A stretch of DNA of 64,000 bases from DASUVM01 sp036378955 (lineage in GTDB: Bacteria; Patescibacteriota; Saccharimonadia; Saccharimonadales; Saccharimonadaceae). The notes under the pieces are model-generated. The model made no database searches. It had not been told where the DNA came from and saw only the letters and a program-made list of their open reading frames with translations. Position 1 is the first letter of the stretch. Every line of letters starts with the position of its first letter. Below are positions 8,351 through 16,560 of this stretch, in pieces. Position numbers and translations under genes: made by a program. The stretch is taken from NCBI GenBank assembly GCA_036378955.1, contig DASUVM010000004.1, positions 124,001 to 188,000 on the forward strand. The letters are read 5' to 3'.

Positions 8351-8359
8351 AATATATTT

Positions 8360-8388
8360 AACATAACATAGAGTTGACTCAATGTCAA
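8360..8388 (-). promoter_or_regulatory. Promoter of the small membrane-protein gene
   Basis: On the minus strand TTGACA (8383-8388), a 17-base spacer and TATGTT (8360-8365) precede the ATG by 9 bases. The -35 is part of a dyad, GTTGAC-5-GTCAAC (8373-8389), a possible operator. Confidence 0.65.
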
Positions 8389-8399
8389 CTATTAATTGA

Positions 8400-8534
8400 A
8401 CCTGAATCACGAAACTCTTCTCCAGATCGTGTGAAATCGGTTTTACTAACCGATTTCAGCCCAACACTTCCATTAAGCTCCACTGGAGCTTAATGGAAAG
8501 AGAGTGGTCTGGAGAAGAGTTTCGTGATTCAGGT
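8400..8534. repeat. 135-bp compound inverted repeat (three-way-junction fold)
   Basis: Outer arms of 27 bp (8400-8426 and 8508-8534) are perfect complements. Between them lie two more perfect hairpins: an 11-bp stem with a 5-base loop (8432-8442 / 8448-8458) and a 15-bp stem with a one-base apex (8468-8482 / 8484-8498). The whole unit can fold into a near fully paired three-way junction in either strand. It sits between galU and the small membrane-protein gene. No T-tract and no obvious target-site duplication. It could be a MITE-like element, a structured RNA or an elaborate transcription barrier. Confidence 0.8.
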
Positions 8535-8656
8535 ATGATTGGGTCTTGGGCCAATTCTTCTCGTCTCTCTGGCTTTGGGGGTGGAATAAGTCAGTACATT
8601 AGCCTAAAATTTCTTGATAATGATAGGTTAAATTGTTTGAAGCAATGACGAAAATG

Positions 8657-9499
8657 CTACAAAATATTAGTAGCGCGAGCAACGTAATCGTTTGCCTTGA
8701 GCCAGCCTTGTAGCGTGCCAACATCGAGATATTCACCCGTTACTGGCACGACTTTTATTTTACCCTTTTTCGCAAGGTACCGGTTAAACGGTTCAATGTT
8801 AACATACTTTTCTTTGCCCGGAACAATGGGGTCATCAAAAAATCTAACAGTTTCATCAAGAAGATCGCTGGTAAATAAATATTCGGCCAAATTAATAAGA
8901 GTGCTCGGTGCTTCTTCTGGCTTTGGCTTTTCAACCATGTGATCAAGGTAGCCGTTGTCGCCCACCACCAGCACACCATACTTCGAAACTTCTGCTCTTA
9001 GTACTTCTTTCGTGAGAGCAGCCGATTCGCCTTCGGGTATTTGCTGAAGAAAATCAGTCAGCGGGCTATGGCCATCTTTTCCGTATAGCAGGGCATCGCC
9101 CATTATCACTAACGCAGGCTCGCCGTGCGGAATAGTAGGCCGAGCCAAGGCAACTGCAGTATTGGTGCCGTAATGGTTAAATAACAGTTCATTTGTTTGC
9201 TCTACAAACTCAAACTTTACTTTTGGGGGTTCAATGAGCTCAATATATTTTTGTTTACCGTGTTTATGAAGATATTTTTCTAGTGCTTCATATTGGCTGT
9301 AAAAGTCTTTTATTTGGGTTGAGTCTTCATTTACCACAAATACAATGTGTTCAATGCCGGCTTTAATACAATCTTCAACAATATAATCAACGAGTGGTCT
9401 GTCGAGAATCGGCAGCATGCATTTTTCAACCGCTTTCGTAATTGGCAGGCGCCGAGTACCATAGCCCGCAGCAATGATAATGGCATGTTTACATGTCAT
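8657..9499 (-). CDS. galU: UTP--glucose-1-phosphate uridylyltransferase GalU
   Basis: Makes UDP-glucose for glycolipid and polysaccharide synthesis. The nucleotide-binding N-terminus reads AIIIAAGYGTRRLPITKAVEKCMLPI, the bacterial GalU pattern; MVEKP and EPFNRYLAKKGKI are further family signatures. 280 residues. The start is the ATG at 9497-9499, preceded by AAGGAG (plus-strand CTCCTT 9508-9513); an upstream ATG at 9544 lies before the ribosome site. The leader carries a small hairpin (TAACC/GGTTA, 9518-9530) just after a TATAAA box (9536-9541). Confidence 0.93.
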   Translation of the reverse strand: MTCKHAIIIAAGYGTRRLPITKAVEKCMLPILDRPLVDYIVEDCIKAGIEHIVFVVNEDSTQIKDFYSQYEALEKYLHKHGKQKYIELIEPPKVKFEFVEQTNELLFNHYGTNTAVALARPTIPHGEPALVIMGDALLYGKDGHSPLTDFLQQIPEGESAALTKEVLRAEVSKYGVLVVGDNGYLDHMVEKPKPEEAPSTLINLAEYLFTSDLLDETVRFFDDPIVPGKEKYVNIEPFNRYLAKKGKIKVVPVTGEYLDVGTLQGWLKANDYVARATNIL

Positions 9500-9544
9500 G
9501 AATAAATCTCCTTTTGATAACCTTAGGTTACCATGTTTATACAC

Positions 9545-9568
9545 ATTGCTCGTAAATTCAAGAGCAAT
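9545..9568 (-). terminator. Weak hairpin downstream of the GH1 gene
   Basis: ATTGCTC (9545-9551) pairs with GAGCAAT (9562-9568) around a 10-base loop, between the GH1 stop codon and the galU promoter. There is no clear U-tract, so termination is only suggested. Confidence 0.35.
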
Positions 9569-9586
9569 AATATGCCCAATAAGAGG

Positions 9587-10852
9587 TTAACTTTCTCGAA
9601 CTTTAGCTATAATCTTAGCAAACCAGAGCGCACTTGGGCGCGGCGTGCGCTTCATAGTTTTATAATCAACAGCATACAGCCCGAACCGAGGCCATTTGCC
9701 CAGCGCCCACTCAAAATTATCAATTAATGACCAGTGAAGATACCCGAACAGCTTGACCCCGTTTTGGCGCGCCTGAATAAGTGATTTCATGGTTAATTGC
9801 AGCCACCATTTTCGCCGACGATCATCAGCATCAGCTAGCCCGTTCTCGGTAATAAGAATGGGTTTTTTATACGTTTTATGCAGCCATTGCAACACATCGG
9901 CGATACGCTCTGGTTCCATACTCCAGCCTATATCGCTTTGATGGGTATTGGGCTGGTCAGTTTGAAAACCGATATAGCGGTCGGCAAAATAGTAATTAAC
10001 GGCAATAAAATCAAGACGGTGCTTTACCTGATACAATACCAATGAATCTCTCAAGAACCGCTGCAGCCAGGCACCAAACTTACTGACCCATCGGTCGTCA
10101 CCGGCATAGGCCGCTGCATATGTTTTTGCAAAGCTTATAAGATAGGGGCGCTTATGCTTACGTAATTTCTTATAAATTATTTTATGAGCAATTAATAGGT
10201 TCCTGTATACTTCAATACTCTCTAAAAATGTATGTTTTTGTGGTGGCCAGCTGGCAATACGATAGCTATTATAGACAAATGTGTCGGGTTCGTTGATGGT
10301 AATGACATATCGAACATCTTGGCCGATTTCACGCATAATTTTATCGGCAAAGTTAGTAAAGTATTTTATATTATTATAATTTGCAAAGCCCCCTTGTTTT
10401 TCAAACCATACCGGATGTGTAAAGTGCCAAAGTGTGACAACCGGTTCTATGCCGCGAGCCTTAAGCGCCAATAGATATTCTTTATAGTGCCGTACTGCAT
10501 TATTGTCCCAGTCTTTAAAACTGTGCGGTTGAATTCGCGACCATTCAATACTAAACCGAAACGCATTCATGTTGAGCCGAGCTATAAGCTCGAAATCGCT
10601 TTCATAACGCCGATAATGGTCACTTGCCTGCCCCGATATATAATTCTGCGGCTCAAGTGCCTCATCTTTAAAACGCCGCCAGCGCGGGAGCCACTCATCT
10701 TTATACACCGACTGCTTACTGAGTGCCAGGGCATTCATATCCTCCCACTCGCTCCACTGATTGTGGTTGCCGCCCTCAACCTGATGAGCACTGGTGCTCG
10801 CACCCCACAAAAAGTCTTCAGGGAACAGCTGGTGCAAAAAAGACGAACTCAT
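9587..10852 (-). CDS. Glycoside hydrolase family 1 (beta-glucosidase-like)
   Basis: A GH1 enzyme of 421 residues. The N-terminus has FPEDFLWGASTSAHQVEG; the acid/base Glu is in TINEP (E188) and the nucleophile Glu in ITENG (E335), so both catalytic residues are present. Cytoplasmic, without a signal peptide. Substrate cannot be fixed from sequence; aryl- or oligo-beta-glucosides or galactosides are likely. A TACAAT box (10860-10865 on the plus strand as ATTGTA) ends 7 bases before the ATG, so it looks leaderless, and it is divergent from the LssY_C gene. Confidence 0.92.
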   Translation of the reverse strand: MSSSFLHQLFPEDFLWGASTSAHQVEGGNHNQWSEWEDMNALALSKQSVYKDEWLPRWRRFKDEALEPQNYISGQASDHYRRYESDFELIARLNMNAFRFSIEWSRIQPHSFKDWDNNAVRHYKEYLLALKARGIEPVVTLWHFTHPVWFEKQGGFANYNNIKYFTNFADKIMREIGQDVRYVITINEPDTFVYNSYRIASWPPQKHTFLESIEVYRNLLIAHKIIYKKLRKHKRPYLISFAKTYAAAYAGDDRWVSKFGAWLQRFLRDSLVLYQVKHRLDFIAVNYYFADRYIGFQTDQPNTHQSDIGWSMEPERIADVLQWLHKTYKKPILITENGLADADDRRRKWWLQLTMKSLIQARQNGVKLFGYLHWSLIDNFEWALGKWPRFGLYAVDYKTMKRTPRPSALWFAKIIAKVRES

Positions 10853-10859
10853 TGTTTGT

Positions 10860-10886
10860 ATTGTACACGATCTATGCTGCTATAAT
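10860..10886. promoter_or_regulatory. Divergent promoter pair for the GH1 and LssY_C genes
   Basis: Minus strand: TACAAT (10860-10865), 7 bases before the GH1 ATG. Plus strand: extended -10 TGCTATAAT (10878-10886), 12 bases before the ATG of the LssY_C gene. The two boxes lie within 27 bases, so the polymerases would compete. Confidence 0.6.
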
Positions 10887-10898
10887 ACTTCTAAAGCT

Positions 10899-11789
10899 AT
10901 GGTGCTGATTGTTTTTCGTGTTTTGTGGCGCATATTTATTTTCTTACTTGGTGTATACATTATTTATTTTGCAATTTTTCGAGCGCTTCCCTACTTCGAG
11001 GCTAAACTTCCACTTGCGATTGCCGTTCTACTTATTTATTGTTTATTGGCATACGCGGCCATTCCAGCACTGCTTCGACTGTTCCGGCTAGTCATTAAGC
11101 CAAATCACATTCCCATGTATGTCACCACCCCCGACGGCTGGCCAGCTGATCCGGTTAATATTGCGATTGTTGCCCACAGTAAAAAACATTTTATAGATGC
11201 CATGGTGAAAGCCGGCTGGTATACTGCCGACCCGCCAACACTCAAAAATGTCATTCGCGAAGCAATTTCTGTTATATTTCGAACCCCATATCCAAATGCA
11301 CCGTTCTCAAAGCTCTATCTTTTTGGGAGGCCATTTGATATTGGGTTTCAAATGCCACGAGACGCCAATAAAAGCGCCCATGCCCGCCACCACGTTCGCT
11401 TTTGGCGACTGATGCTCCCGGAGGATGACAACCATCATCACCATTATCACTTTTGGCATAAGCATCTGAAGCATCTTCTTGGTACCGACAAAGAAATCTG
11501 GATCGGCGCTGCAATTGACGACACTGGCCCACTTGCCATAACTTGGCGTAACGGCCAAATTACACACCGTAATGACCCGCTCACCGACAACGAGCGTGAT
11601 TTTATTATCAACACACTGACACAGTCTCATAAAATAAAACGGATGAGTGACATCCAGGCCGGCGAACCGTTCAAATTCCGCGGCCAAGTACTACGCAATA
11701 AGTTCATCTGCGATGGCAGTATTCGCGTTATTGAGCTTAAAAACCCACTATTCATAAATTTAGCCAGCAAAAAATCTAAAAGGGTCTAA
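10899..11789 (+). CDS. LssY_C-domain membrane protein
   Basis: A 296-residue protein with two N-terminal membrane segments (about 1-30 and 35-65), then a cytoplasmic or surface domain matching the LssY C-terminal family: PVNIAIVAHSKKHFIDAMVKAGW, then PFDIGFQMPRD, RHHVRFWRL and IWIGAAIDDTG. A His-rich loop (NHHHHYHFWHKH) sits in the middle of the domain. The start is the ATG at 10899 behind an extended -10 box. The exact role of LssY_C is unknown; it is often found with lipid phosphatase-like membrane domains. The convergent neighbour overlaps its last 14 bases. Confidence 0.75.
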   Translation: MVLIVFRVLWRIFIFLLGVYIIYFAIFRALPYFEAKLPLAIAVLLIYCLLAYAAIPALLRLFRLVIKPNHIPMYVTTPDGWPADPVNIAIVAHSKKHFIDAMVKAGWYTADPPTLKNVIREAISVIFRTPYPNAPFSKLYLFGRPFDIGFQMPRDANKSAHARHHVRFWRLMLPEDDNHHHHYHFWHKHLKHLLGTDKEIWIGAAIDDTGPLAITWRNGQITHRNDPLTDNERDFIINTLTQSHKIKRMSDIQAGEPFKFRGQVLRNKFICDGSIRVIELKNPLFINLASKKSKRV

Positions 11790-12381
11790 CTTTTGGCAAG
11801 CCAACCACCCTATAGAGCCGAACAGTTGAGTATAGCTTAACCAGCAAGGCTACACCGGCAACAGCAGCACTGAGCCATGGCTGTTGAAAAATAATAGTTA
11901 TTAACAAGAAAATTGACGAATTTGCGGCCTTGCCAAATAATGACCAATTAAGCTGAAAAATTTGCTTGTCAATCAAATAGAAATAGTTTGGGCTCAGCAG
12001 TGGCCAAAACAAGAAGCTGAGCGAGAGAAATCCATCAATAAACATAAACTCAACTAAATACAAGCCAATTGCCCATAGTAGTTCAGGATGCCAAAAACCA
12101 AAAATAAGGTAAATTAACCCTACAGAAAGCCGATCGGCCATAATATCAAAAATCGCACCACTGCGCGTTTCGCGCTTTGTCAGCCGCGCCACCAGACCAT
12201 CGGCGATATCGCCCACCCAATAGGTTGCAATGGCAGCAATCAGCCAAACGAGACTATCTGAAGTGACCGCAACGAGCGCAAAGGCCACCGCCACCAAGGT
12301 ACGAACAAGTGTAATAGCCGAAGGTACTGTCGCTAATGTATCATTCGCCGGTAATTGCCACCCGTGATGCTGTGATTTCAT
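11776..12381 (-). CDS. CDP-alcohol phosphatidyltransferase family protein
   Basis: Integral membrane enzyme of 201 residues. The complete catalytic motif D(x2)DG(x2)AR(x8)G(x3)D(x3)D is seen at residues 58-83 (GDIADGLVAR ... SGAIFDIMAD). Five or so further hydrophobic segments. The family moves a CDP-activated diacylglycerol-type group to an alcohol; the acceptor (glycerol phosphate, inositol phosphate or other) cannot be told, so PgsA is only one option. Convergent with the LssY_C gene. Confidence 0.85.
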   Translation of the reverse strand: MKSQHHGWQLPANDTLATVPSAITLVRTLVAVAFALVAVTSDSLVWLIAAIATYWVGDIADGLVARLTKRETRSGAIFDIMADRLSVGLIYLIFGFWHPELLWAIGLYLVEFMFIDGFLSLSFLFWPLLSPNYFYLIDKQIFQLNWSLFGKAANSSIFLLITIIFQQPWLSAAVAGVALLVKLYSTVRLYRVVGLPKVRPF

Positions 12382-12616
12382 AATGATTTTATTTTATAGT
12401 GTTAGGCTAGAAAAGTATATCGCATCATTTAGGTTCGATAATATGGCCCCATGCATGTTTCTTCAGATCATCAGCTTTTCCGGCCGTAACGCAGCGAACA
12501 TCGTTCGTGAGCGAAGTGCGATCCAAAGAACAATGTGCAGGCCATACAATCGAATAGTAGCGACTGCAAAACCATAATATACAATCATGAAGCAACTTCT
12601 GCTATATTAAAGACAA

Positions 12617-13282
12617 ATGGCTCGGAGAAAATTATCTCAGTTGCCGGAATTTGACCGGCCTCGTGAAAAATTGTCTCGAAAAGGTGCCGCCAGCCTATCT
12701 GATTTCGAATTGCTTGAAGTCATAATTGGCAGCGGCGGCCGCGCGGGCGATGTTAGCTACCTTGCGAAACAAGTACAAAGGCTATTATCACGCGGTGTCG
12801 GTTCACTTAATCTTGAAGCGCTCACCGCCCTCAAAGGAATAAGCACCGCGACCGCCACAAAACTATTAGCATCGCTAGAATTAGCTCGCCGTCATCTAGT
12901 TCGTGACGCCGAGCCGCTGAGAAATATGCAAGATGTCCTAGCTCGCCTTGGTGATATCCGAAATAAACAGCAAGAATATTGCGTTTGTCTTTCGCTCGAT
13001 GGCGGCAACCGTTTGATTGCCCAGCGAACTATTACTATCGGAACGCTCGATAGTGTCTTGGCACACCCACGCGAAGTTTTCTCAGACCCGATTGTCGACC
13101 GCGCCGCATCAATTATTGTCGCCCACAACCACCCATCTGGTGCAGTGAAGCCAAGCCAAAAAGATATAAGCCTCACGCAACAACTTGCTGCTGCCGGCCA
13201 ATTATTGGGTATACCCTTAAAAGATCATCTGATTGTGACCAAATTAGAGCATTATAGCTTTCGCCAACACCATTTATTATGA
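12617..13282 (+). CDS. radC: RadC-type JAB/MPN-domain protein
   Basis: 221 residues: an N-terminal UPF0758 segment with helix-hairpin-helix (KGAASLSDFELLEVIIGSGG; LTALKGISTATATKLLASLEL), then a JAB domain with the complete JAMM zinc motif HNHPSGAVKPSQKD (H170, H172, S180, D183). Despite the name, the function in repair is disputed; it is a probable metallo-isopeptidase-fold protein. An extended -10 TGC-TATATT (12600-12608) ends 8 bases before the ATG, consistent with a leaderless or very short leader. The following gene begins 23 bases later and may be cotranscribed. Confidence 0.9.
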   Translation: MARRKLSQLPEFDRPREKLSRKGAASLSDFELLEVIIGSGGRAGDVSYLAKQVQRLLSRGVGSLNLEALTALKGISTATATKLLASLELARRHLVRDAEPLRNMQDVLARLGDIRNKQQEYCVCLSLDGGNRLIAQRTITIGTLDSVLAHPREVFSDPIVDRAASIIVAHNHPSGAVKPSQKDISLTQQLAAAGQLLGIPLKDHLIVTKLEHYSFRQHHLL

Positions 13283-13305
13283 TAGTATGATTCGGTGGTA
13301 AAACT

Positions 13306-14256
13306 ATGAAACAAAAAACAACCTACCTTGAAAACCGCGAACAGCTCCAATCACCCGCTATTCTGGCCAGCGATATTGCCCGGCATTGGCAAAGTCGATA
13401 TGCCCATAGCAAAGCAGTTGTTATTTGCGAACATCCGCATACCCTTTTAAAAAATATAGAAAAACAGTGGCTACGACTTACAAGTCAGCTACAACAAAAG
13501 CGGCTGCGAACAGCGGGTGCTGATGAGATTCTTGAATTAACCTATGCCATTACACGCATGCAGCACATTGCCTTTGCCGTATGTCTACCAGCGCAGCGGC
13601 CATCAGCGCATATGTGGCTCATGCGCCCTCATGAAACAATCGGTGAGCTTGCGAGCACTTGCAGGAGTATTTATGTTACTTGCCGCACTCCGCAAATCGA
13701 GGAGTTGCTCGAACATGTTTCGGCCCACAGCCTAGTCATTGATTATGCCGATAACTCGTGGCCAGCATTCACCCGTTCTAAAATTGAGCTCGAAGAGAAG
13801 GTGTACGATGCTTGGAACGAGCTGCATACATTTTTTATACAACATGACATTGACATTAGCGCAATTACTTATAGCAATTCATACAACGCTGAGAACATCG
13901 ATAACGCTATTGATACGCTAATCGATGTGAGCAGCTCCTTCTTGCGTCATGCCCACCATTTTCAAGAAATGCTACAGCTTGCCGAACCTTTACAGCTTGA
14001 ACATAACGCCAAACAACAATATGAAGCTGCTAATTTGCTTGCCCGCCGCGTTGCGGCCTTGAGCCCTAATGTCTTCGGCCGCTTTATTAGCCAAGCACTT
14101 GATGACGAAACTTTCTATCTGCAAGATCGTTCACTCGAAGTGTTCAGGCGTGAATCAACCAAAGCAACTATTGCCTATCATCAAAAAGCTGGCCGTAATA
14201 ACTTAGCACGCGCGCTTGAGCGAGCGTTCTTAGAAGGCGCGCTCGCTACCAGCTGA
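13306..14256 (+). CDS. Hypothetical helical protein
   Basis: A 316-residue protein I do not recognise. It appears mainly alpha-helical and soluble, without signal peptide or membrane segment; it is rich in Ala, Leu, His and Gln with few glycines. It follows radC by 23 bases with GGTGG 10 bases before the ATG, so it is probably the second gene of that unit. Its last 27 bases overlap the convergent helicase gene. No function is proposed. Confidence 0.75.
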   Translation: MKQKTTYLENREQLQSPAILASDIARHWQSRYAHSKAVVICEHPHTLLKNIEKQWLRLTSQLQQKRLRTAGADEILELTYAITRMQHIAFAVCLPAQRPSAHMWLMRPHETIGELASTCRSIYVTCRTPQIEELLEHVSAHSLVIDYADNSWPAFTRSKIELEEKVYDAWNELHTFFIQHDIDISAITYSNSYNAENIDNAIDTLIDVSSSFLRHAHHFQEMLQLAEPLQLEHNAKQQYEAANLLARRVAALSPNVFGRFISQALDDETFYLQDRSLEVFRRESTKATIAYHQKAGRNNLARALERAFLEGALATS

Positions 14257-15783
14257 AGCCGACGCTGTGACAATCTTTAGAATCTCGGAGCCATATAATT
14301 CAAGCTTTTTGGGCCCAAACCCTTTTATTTTTAACAGCTCCCGCTCGGTCCTTGGCTTACGGGCAGCGATATACTCTAACGTCGTATTGTGAGCAATGAC
14401 GTAGGCAGGTTTTACAGCTTCGTGAGCCAGCCGGGCCCGCCATGCTTGCAAGGCGGCAAATAATGCTGGGTCAACTGAGACTAGTGTATCACTGGTGTCA
14501 GCTTGCCGTTCCGTGGCTTGTTCGCGCAAGGCTGCAAATTGGATCGATGCTTCTTGCGACAAAAGCCGTAATTGACTATCGATCGAGAGAGCTTCTTCAC
14601 TCACCATCAGCGCCATGCGGTTAACACCAAATAAACTGAGCGAATCAAGCCGGCGAACCCGCGAAAGCGCCACATAGCCCATGCCAGGCACGAAGGCACG
14701 ACGTAAATCAATTTTGGCCGCGTCAAGTGTCATACCCTGGCTTTTATGAACAGTAATAGCCCAGGCCAAGCGAAGCGGAATTTGGTTGATGCTGGCACGT
14801 TTTTTATCACCGTCGCGCAGCTCCCAAGTCTCGGGCCGCATTGTAATGATTTTGCCGTTTCGTAACTCTATTACCGGGTAATCAGTCATCGGCTCAAAAT
14901 CAACCACCACCCCCAGGCTCCCGTTAGCATATGAGCGGTCTTGGCTGTTTTTGATACACATCACAAAGGCGCCTTTTTTAAGCTCTAGGTGTTCAAGTGC
15001 TAGGCATGACCGCTTTAGTGTGCCCACATAAGTATCTTTACCGGTCGTAAACATGGCATAACTCACCGTATCACCGCTCAGCTGATTAAGCTTTTCGTTA
15101 TTGATACGGTCAACATCAATATTAACAGTATGCAATTCGGTGATATTCTCGCCACCGACATCCGCATCAACCCGATGAAGCAGTGCCTCAGCGTGATGAC
15201 GCCGAACATCACCTGCCCTTAGGGCGTTTAGTATGCTAAGAAATGTCTCGTCATCTTGCCGGTGCTGCTCGTCGAGGTAACAAATAACAGGGTGAAGCTC
15301 TGCCCAGGCCTGGCTATTAACAACAAACCCGCCTTCTTTGCCATCACGGCGATTGACGGGTGGTAACTGAAAAAAATCACCGCACAGAATTACCTGTATG
15401 CCGCCAAAGGGTTCGTGAGATTCACGAACGGCCCGCAACACCGTGTCAACCATATCGAGCCGAAAGTCATGCAGCATTGAGATCTCGTCAATAATTAGCA
15501 CATCGGTTTTTTCAATGATATCGCGGCGGGTCTTTAATAAGTGCTCTTCAAAATGCGGTTGCAGCTCATCGTGAATGCCAATGCCACTCCAACTATGAAT
15601 TGTGTTGCCGCCAAGATGTGTTGCCGCCAGACCAGTAGTTGCCGTAACTGCCACATGCTTGCCGGTGCGTTTCGCACGGCGAACAAACTCACTTAATACA
15701 AACGTTTTGCCCGAACCCGCCGGGCCGGTGAGCAATACGCTTTTGCCTGAGAGCATGATTTCTAATGCTAATGTTTGATCCAT
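14230..15783 (-). CDS. Pif1/RecD-like superfamily 1 helicase with HRDC-type C-terminus
   Basis: ATP-dependent DNA helicase of 517 residues. Walker A GPAGSGKT at residues 20-27, Walker B VLIIDEISML, then the Pif1 pattern FGGIQVILCGDFFQLPPV. Motifs V/VI are in AWAITVHKSQGMTLDAAKIDL and GMGYVALSRVRRLDSL. The C-terminal about 75 residues resemble an HRDC domain (AYVIAHNTTLEYIAARKPRT then ERELLKIKGFGPKKLELYG). Such proteins resolve G-quadruplexes or stalled forks. The 3' end overlaps the convergent unknown gene. Confidence 0.9.
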   Translation of the reverse strand: MDQTLALEIMLSGKSVLLTGPAGSGKTFVLSEFVRRAKRTGKHVAVTATTGLAATHLGGNTIHSWSGIGIHDELQPHFEEHLLKTRRDIIEKTDVLIIDEISMLHDFRLDMVDTVLRAVRESHEPFGGIQVILCGDFFQLPPVNRRDGKEGGFVVNSQAWAELHPVICYLDEQHRQDDETFLSILNALRAGDVRRHHAEALLHRVDADVGGENITELHTVNIDVDRINNEKLNQLSGDTVSYAMFTTGKDTYVGTLKRSCLALEHLELKKGAFVMCIKNSQDRSYANGSLGVVVDFEPMTDYPVIELRNGKIITMRPETWELRDGDKKRASINQIPLRLAWAITVHKSQGMTLDAAKIDLRRAFVPGMGYVALSRVRRLDSLSLFGVNRMALMVSEEALSIDSQLRLLSQEASIQFAALREQATERQADTSDTLVSVDPALFAALQAWRARLAHEAVKPAYVIAHNTTLEYIAARKPRTERELLKIKGFGPKKLELYGSEILKIVTASASAGSERAF

Positions 15784-15852
15784 CTTCTTCCTGTAGTTGA
15801 CAAGTTGCTTACGACTTTGCTATGTTATGAATATCACCATGACCAGGCAGGC

Positions 15853-16437
15853 CTAAGGTTCACGCCGATCGCCACTCCTGGTCGTTTTATTTGCTCTAAA
15901 AATTGGCCGTAAATCGCTTACAAACTTCAGTTTATGGCGATATTTATTAAGTAATTTTGAATAGGAAAACCGATTTGGCGCAAGAATAAGGTGTAACTTG
16001 CCCTTCTCTTCAAGATAATCATAGAGGCTCAAGAAATCACCATCGCCAGAAACAAATATTGCGCGGTCGTATTCTTCAAACAAACGTGCCGCAGCAAATA
16101 AGGTAATGTCGGTGTCAACGTTGCCCTTGGTTACCAGCAGACCTTCTTCATCAAAATGGCTGGCGATCTCTTTAAAAATTAAGATAAACCCCGCCTGCTG
16201 CAAAGCTGCGTACAAAGCCGTATGCGCCGAGACAAAACCAATAAATAGATAGGCAACATCAACATGGTATTTTTGGTGCAGGTAGTCATGAAATTTCTTA
16301 AAATCTAATTTTCTGCCGGTATACAAAACCTTGCCTTTGTTGTTTAAAATATCGTTTTGCACACCCAAATTTAAATTTTGGCTATCAATAAAGGCATAGG
16401 TAACAGGCTTTTTGTATTGATCACTCCCCTTGGTCAT
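15853..16437 (-). CDS. NYN-domain (LabA/DUF88-type) putative RNase
   Basis: 194 residues with the PIN-like NYN fold: N-terminal TYAFIDSQNLNLGV (first catalytic Asp with Asn), a middle acidic site (KGNVDTDITLFAAARLF), and AIFVSGDGDFLSLYDYLEEKG carrying the last acidic cluster. The family comprises metal-dependent RNases or regulatory nucleases; the substrate is unknown. The C-terminus is basic. TGT-TATAAT (plus-strand 16444-16452) ends exactly 6 bases before the ATG, so the gene is probably leaderless and monocistronic. Confidence 0.85.
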   Translation of the reverse strand: MTKGSDQYKKPVTYAFIDSQNLNLGVQNDILNNKGKVLYTGRKLDFKKFHDYLHQKYHVDVAYLFIGFVSAHTALYAALQQAGFILIFKEIASHFDEEGLLVTKGNVDTDITLFAAARLFEEYDRAIFVSGDGDFLSLYDYLEEKGKLHLILAPNRFSYSKLLNKYRHKLKFVSDLRPIFRANKTTRSGDRREP

Positions 16438-16443
16438 GAGGTA

Positions 16444-16452
16444 ATTATAACA
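16444..16452 (-). promoter_or_regulatory. Extended -10 promoter, leaderless NYN gene
   Basis: Minus-strand TGTTATAAT with the hexamer at 16444-16449, six bases before the ATG (16435-16437). Initiation about 6-7 bases downstream would place the start of the mRNA on the AUG. Confidence 0.65.
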
Positions 16453-16560
16453 GATAGGCAGCCGGGATTAAAAATAGTCCCAACATCATCTCTGTGATTT
16501 GAGCGAGGTTCTGTCATGGGCTATTTCTAACGTGCTACTTTTAGATCTCTAAGGTATAAG

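Noticed and set aside
12382..12616. Short frames in the gap between the CDP-alcohol transferase and radC
   Set aside because: No start signals or family match; only the radC -10 box is supported here.
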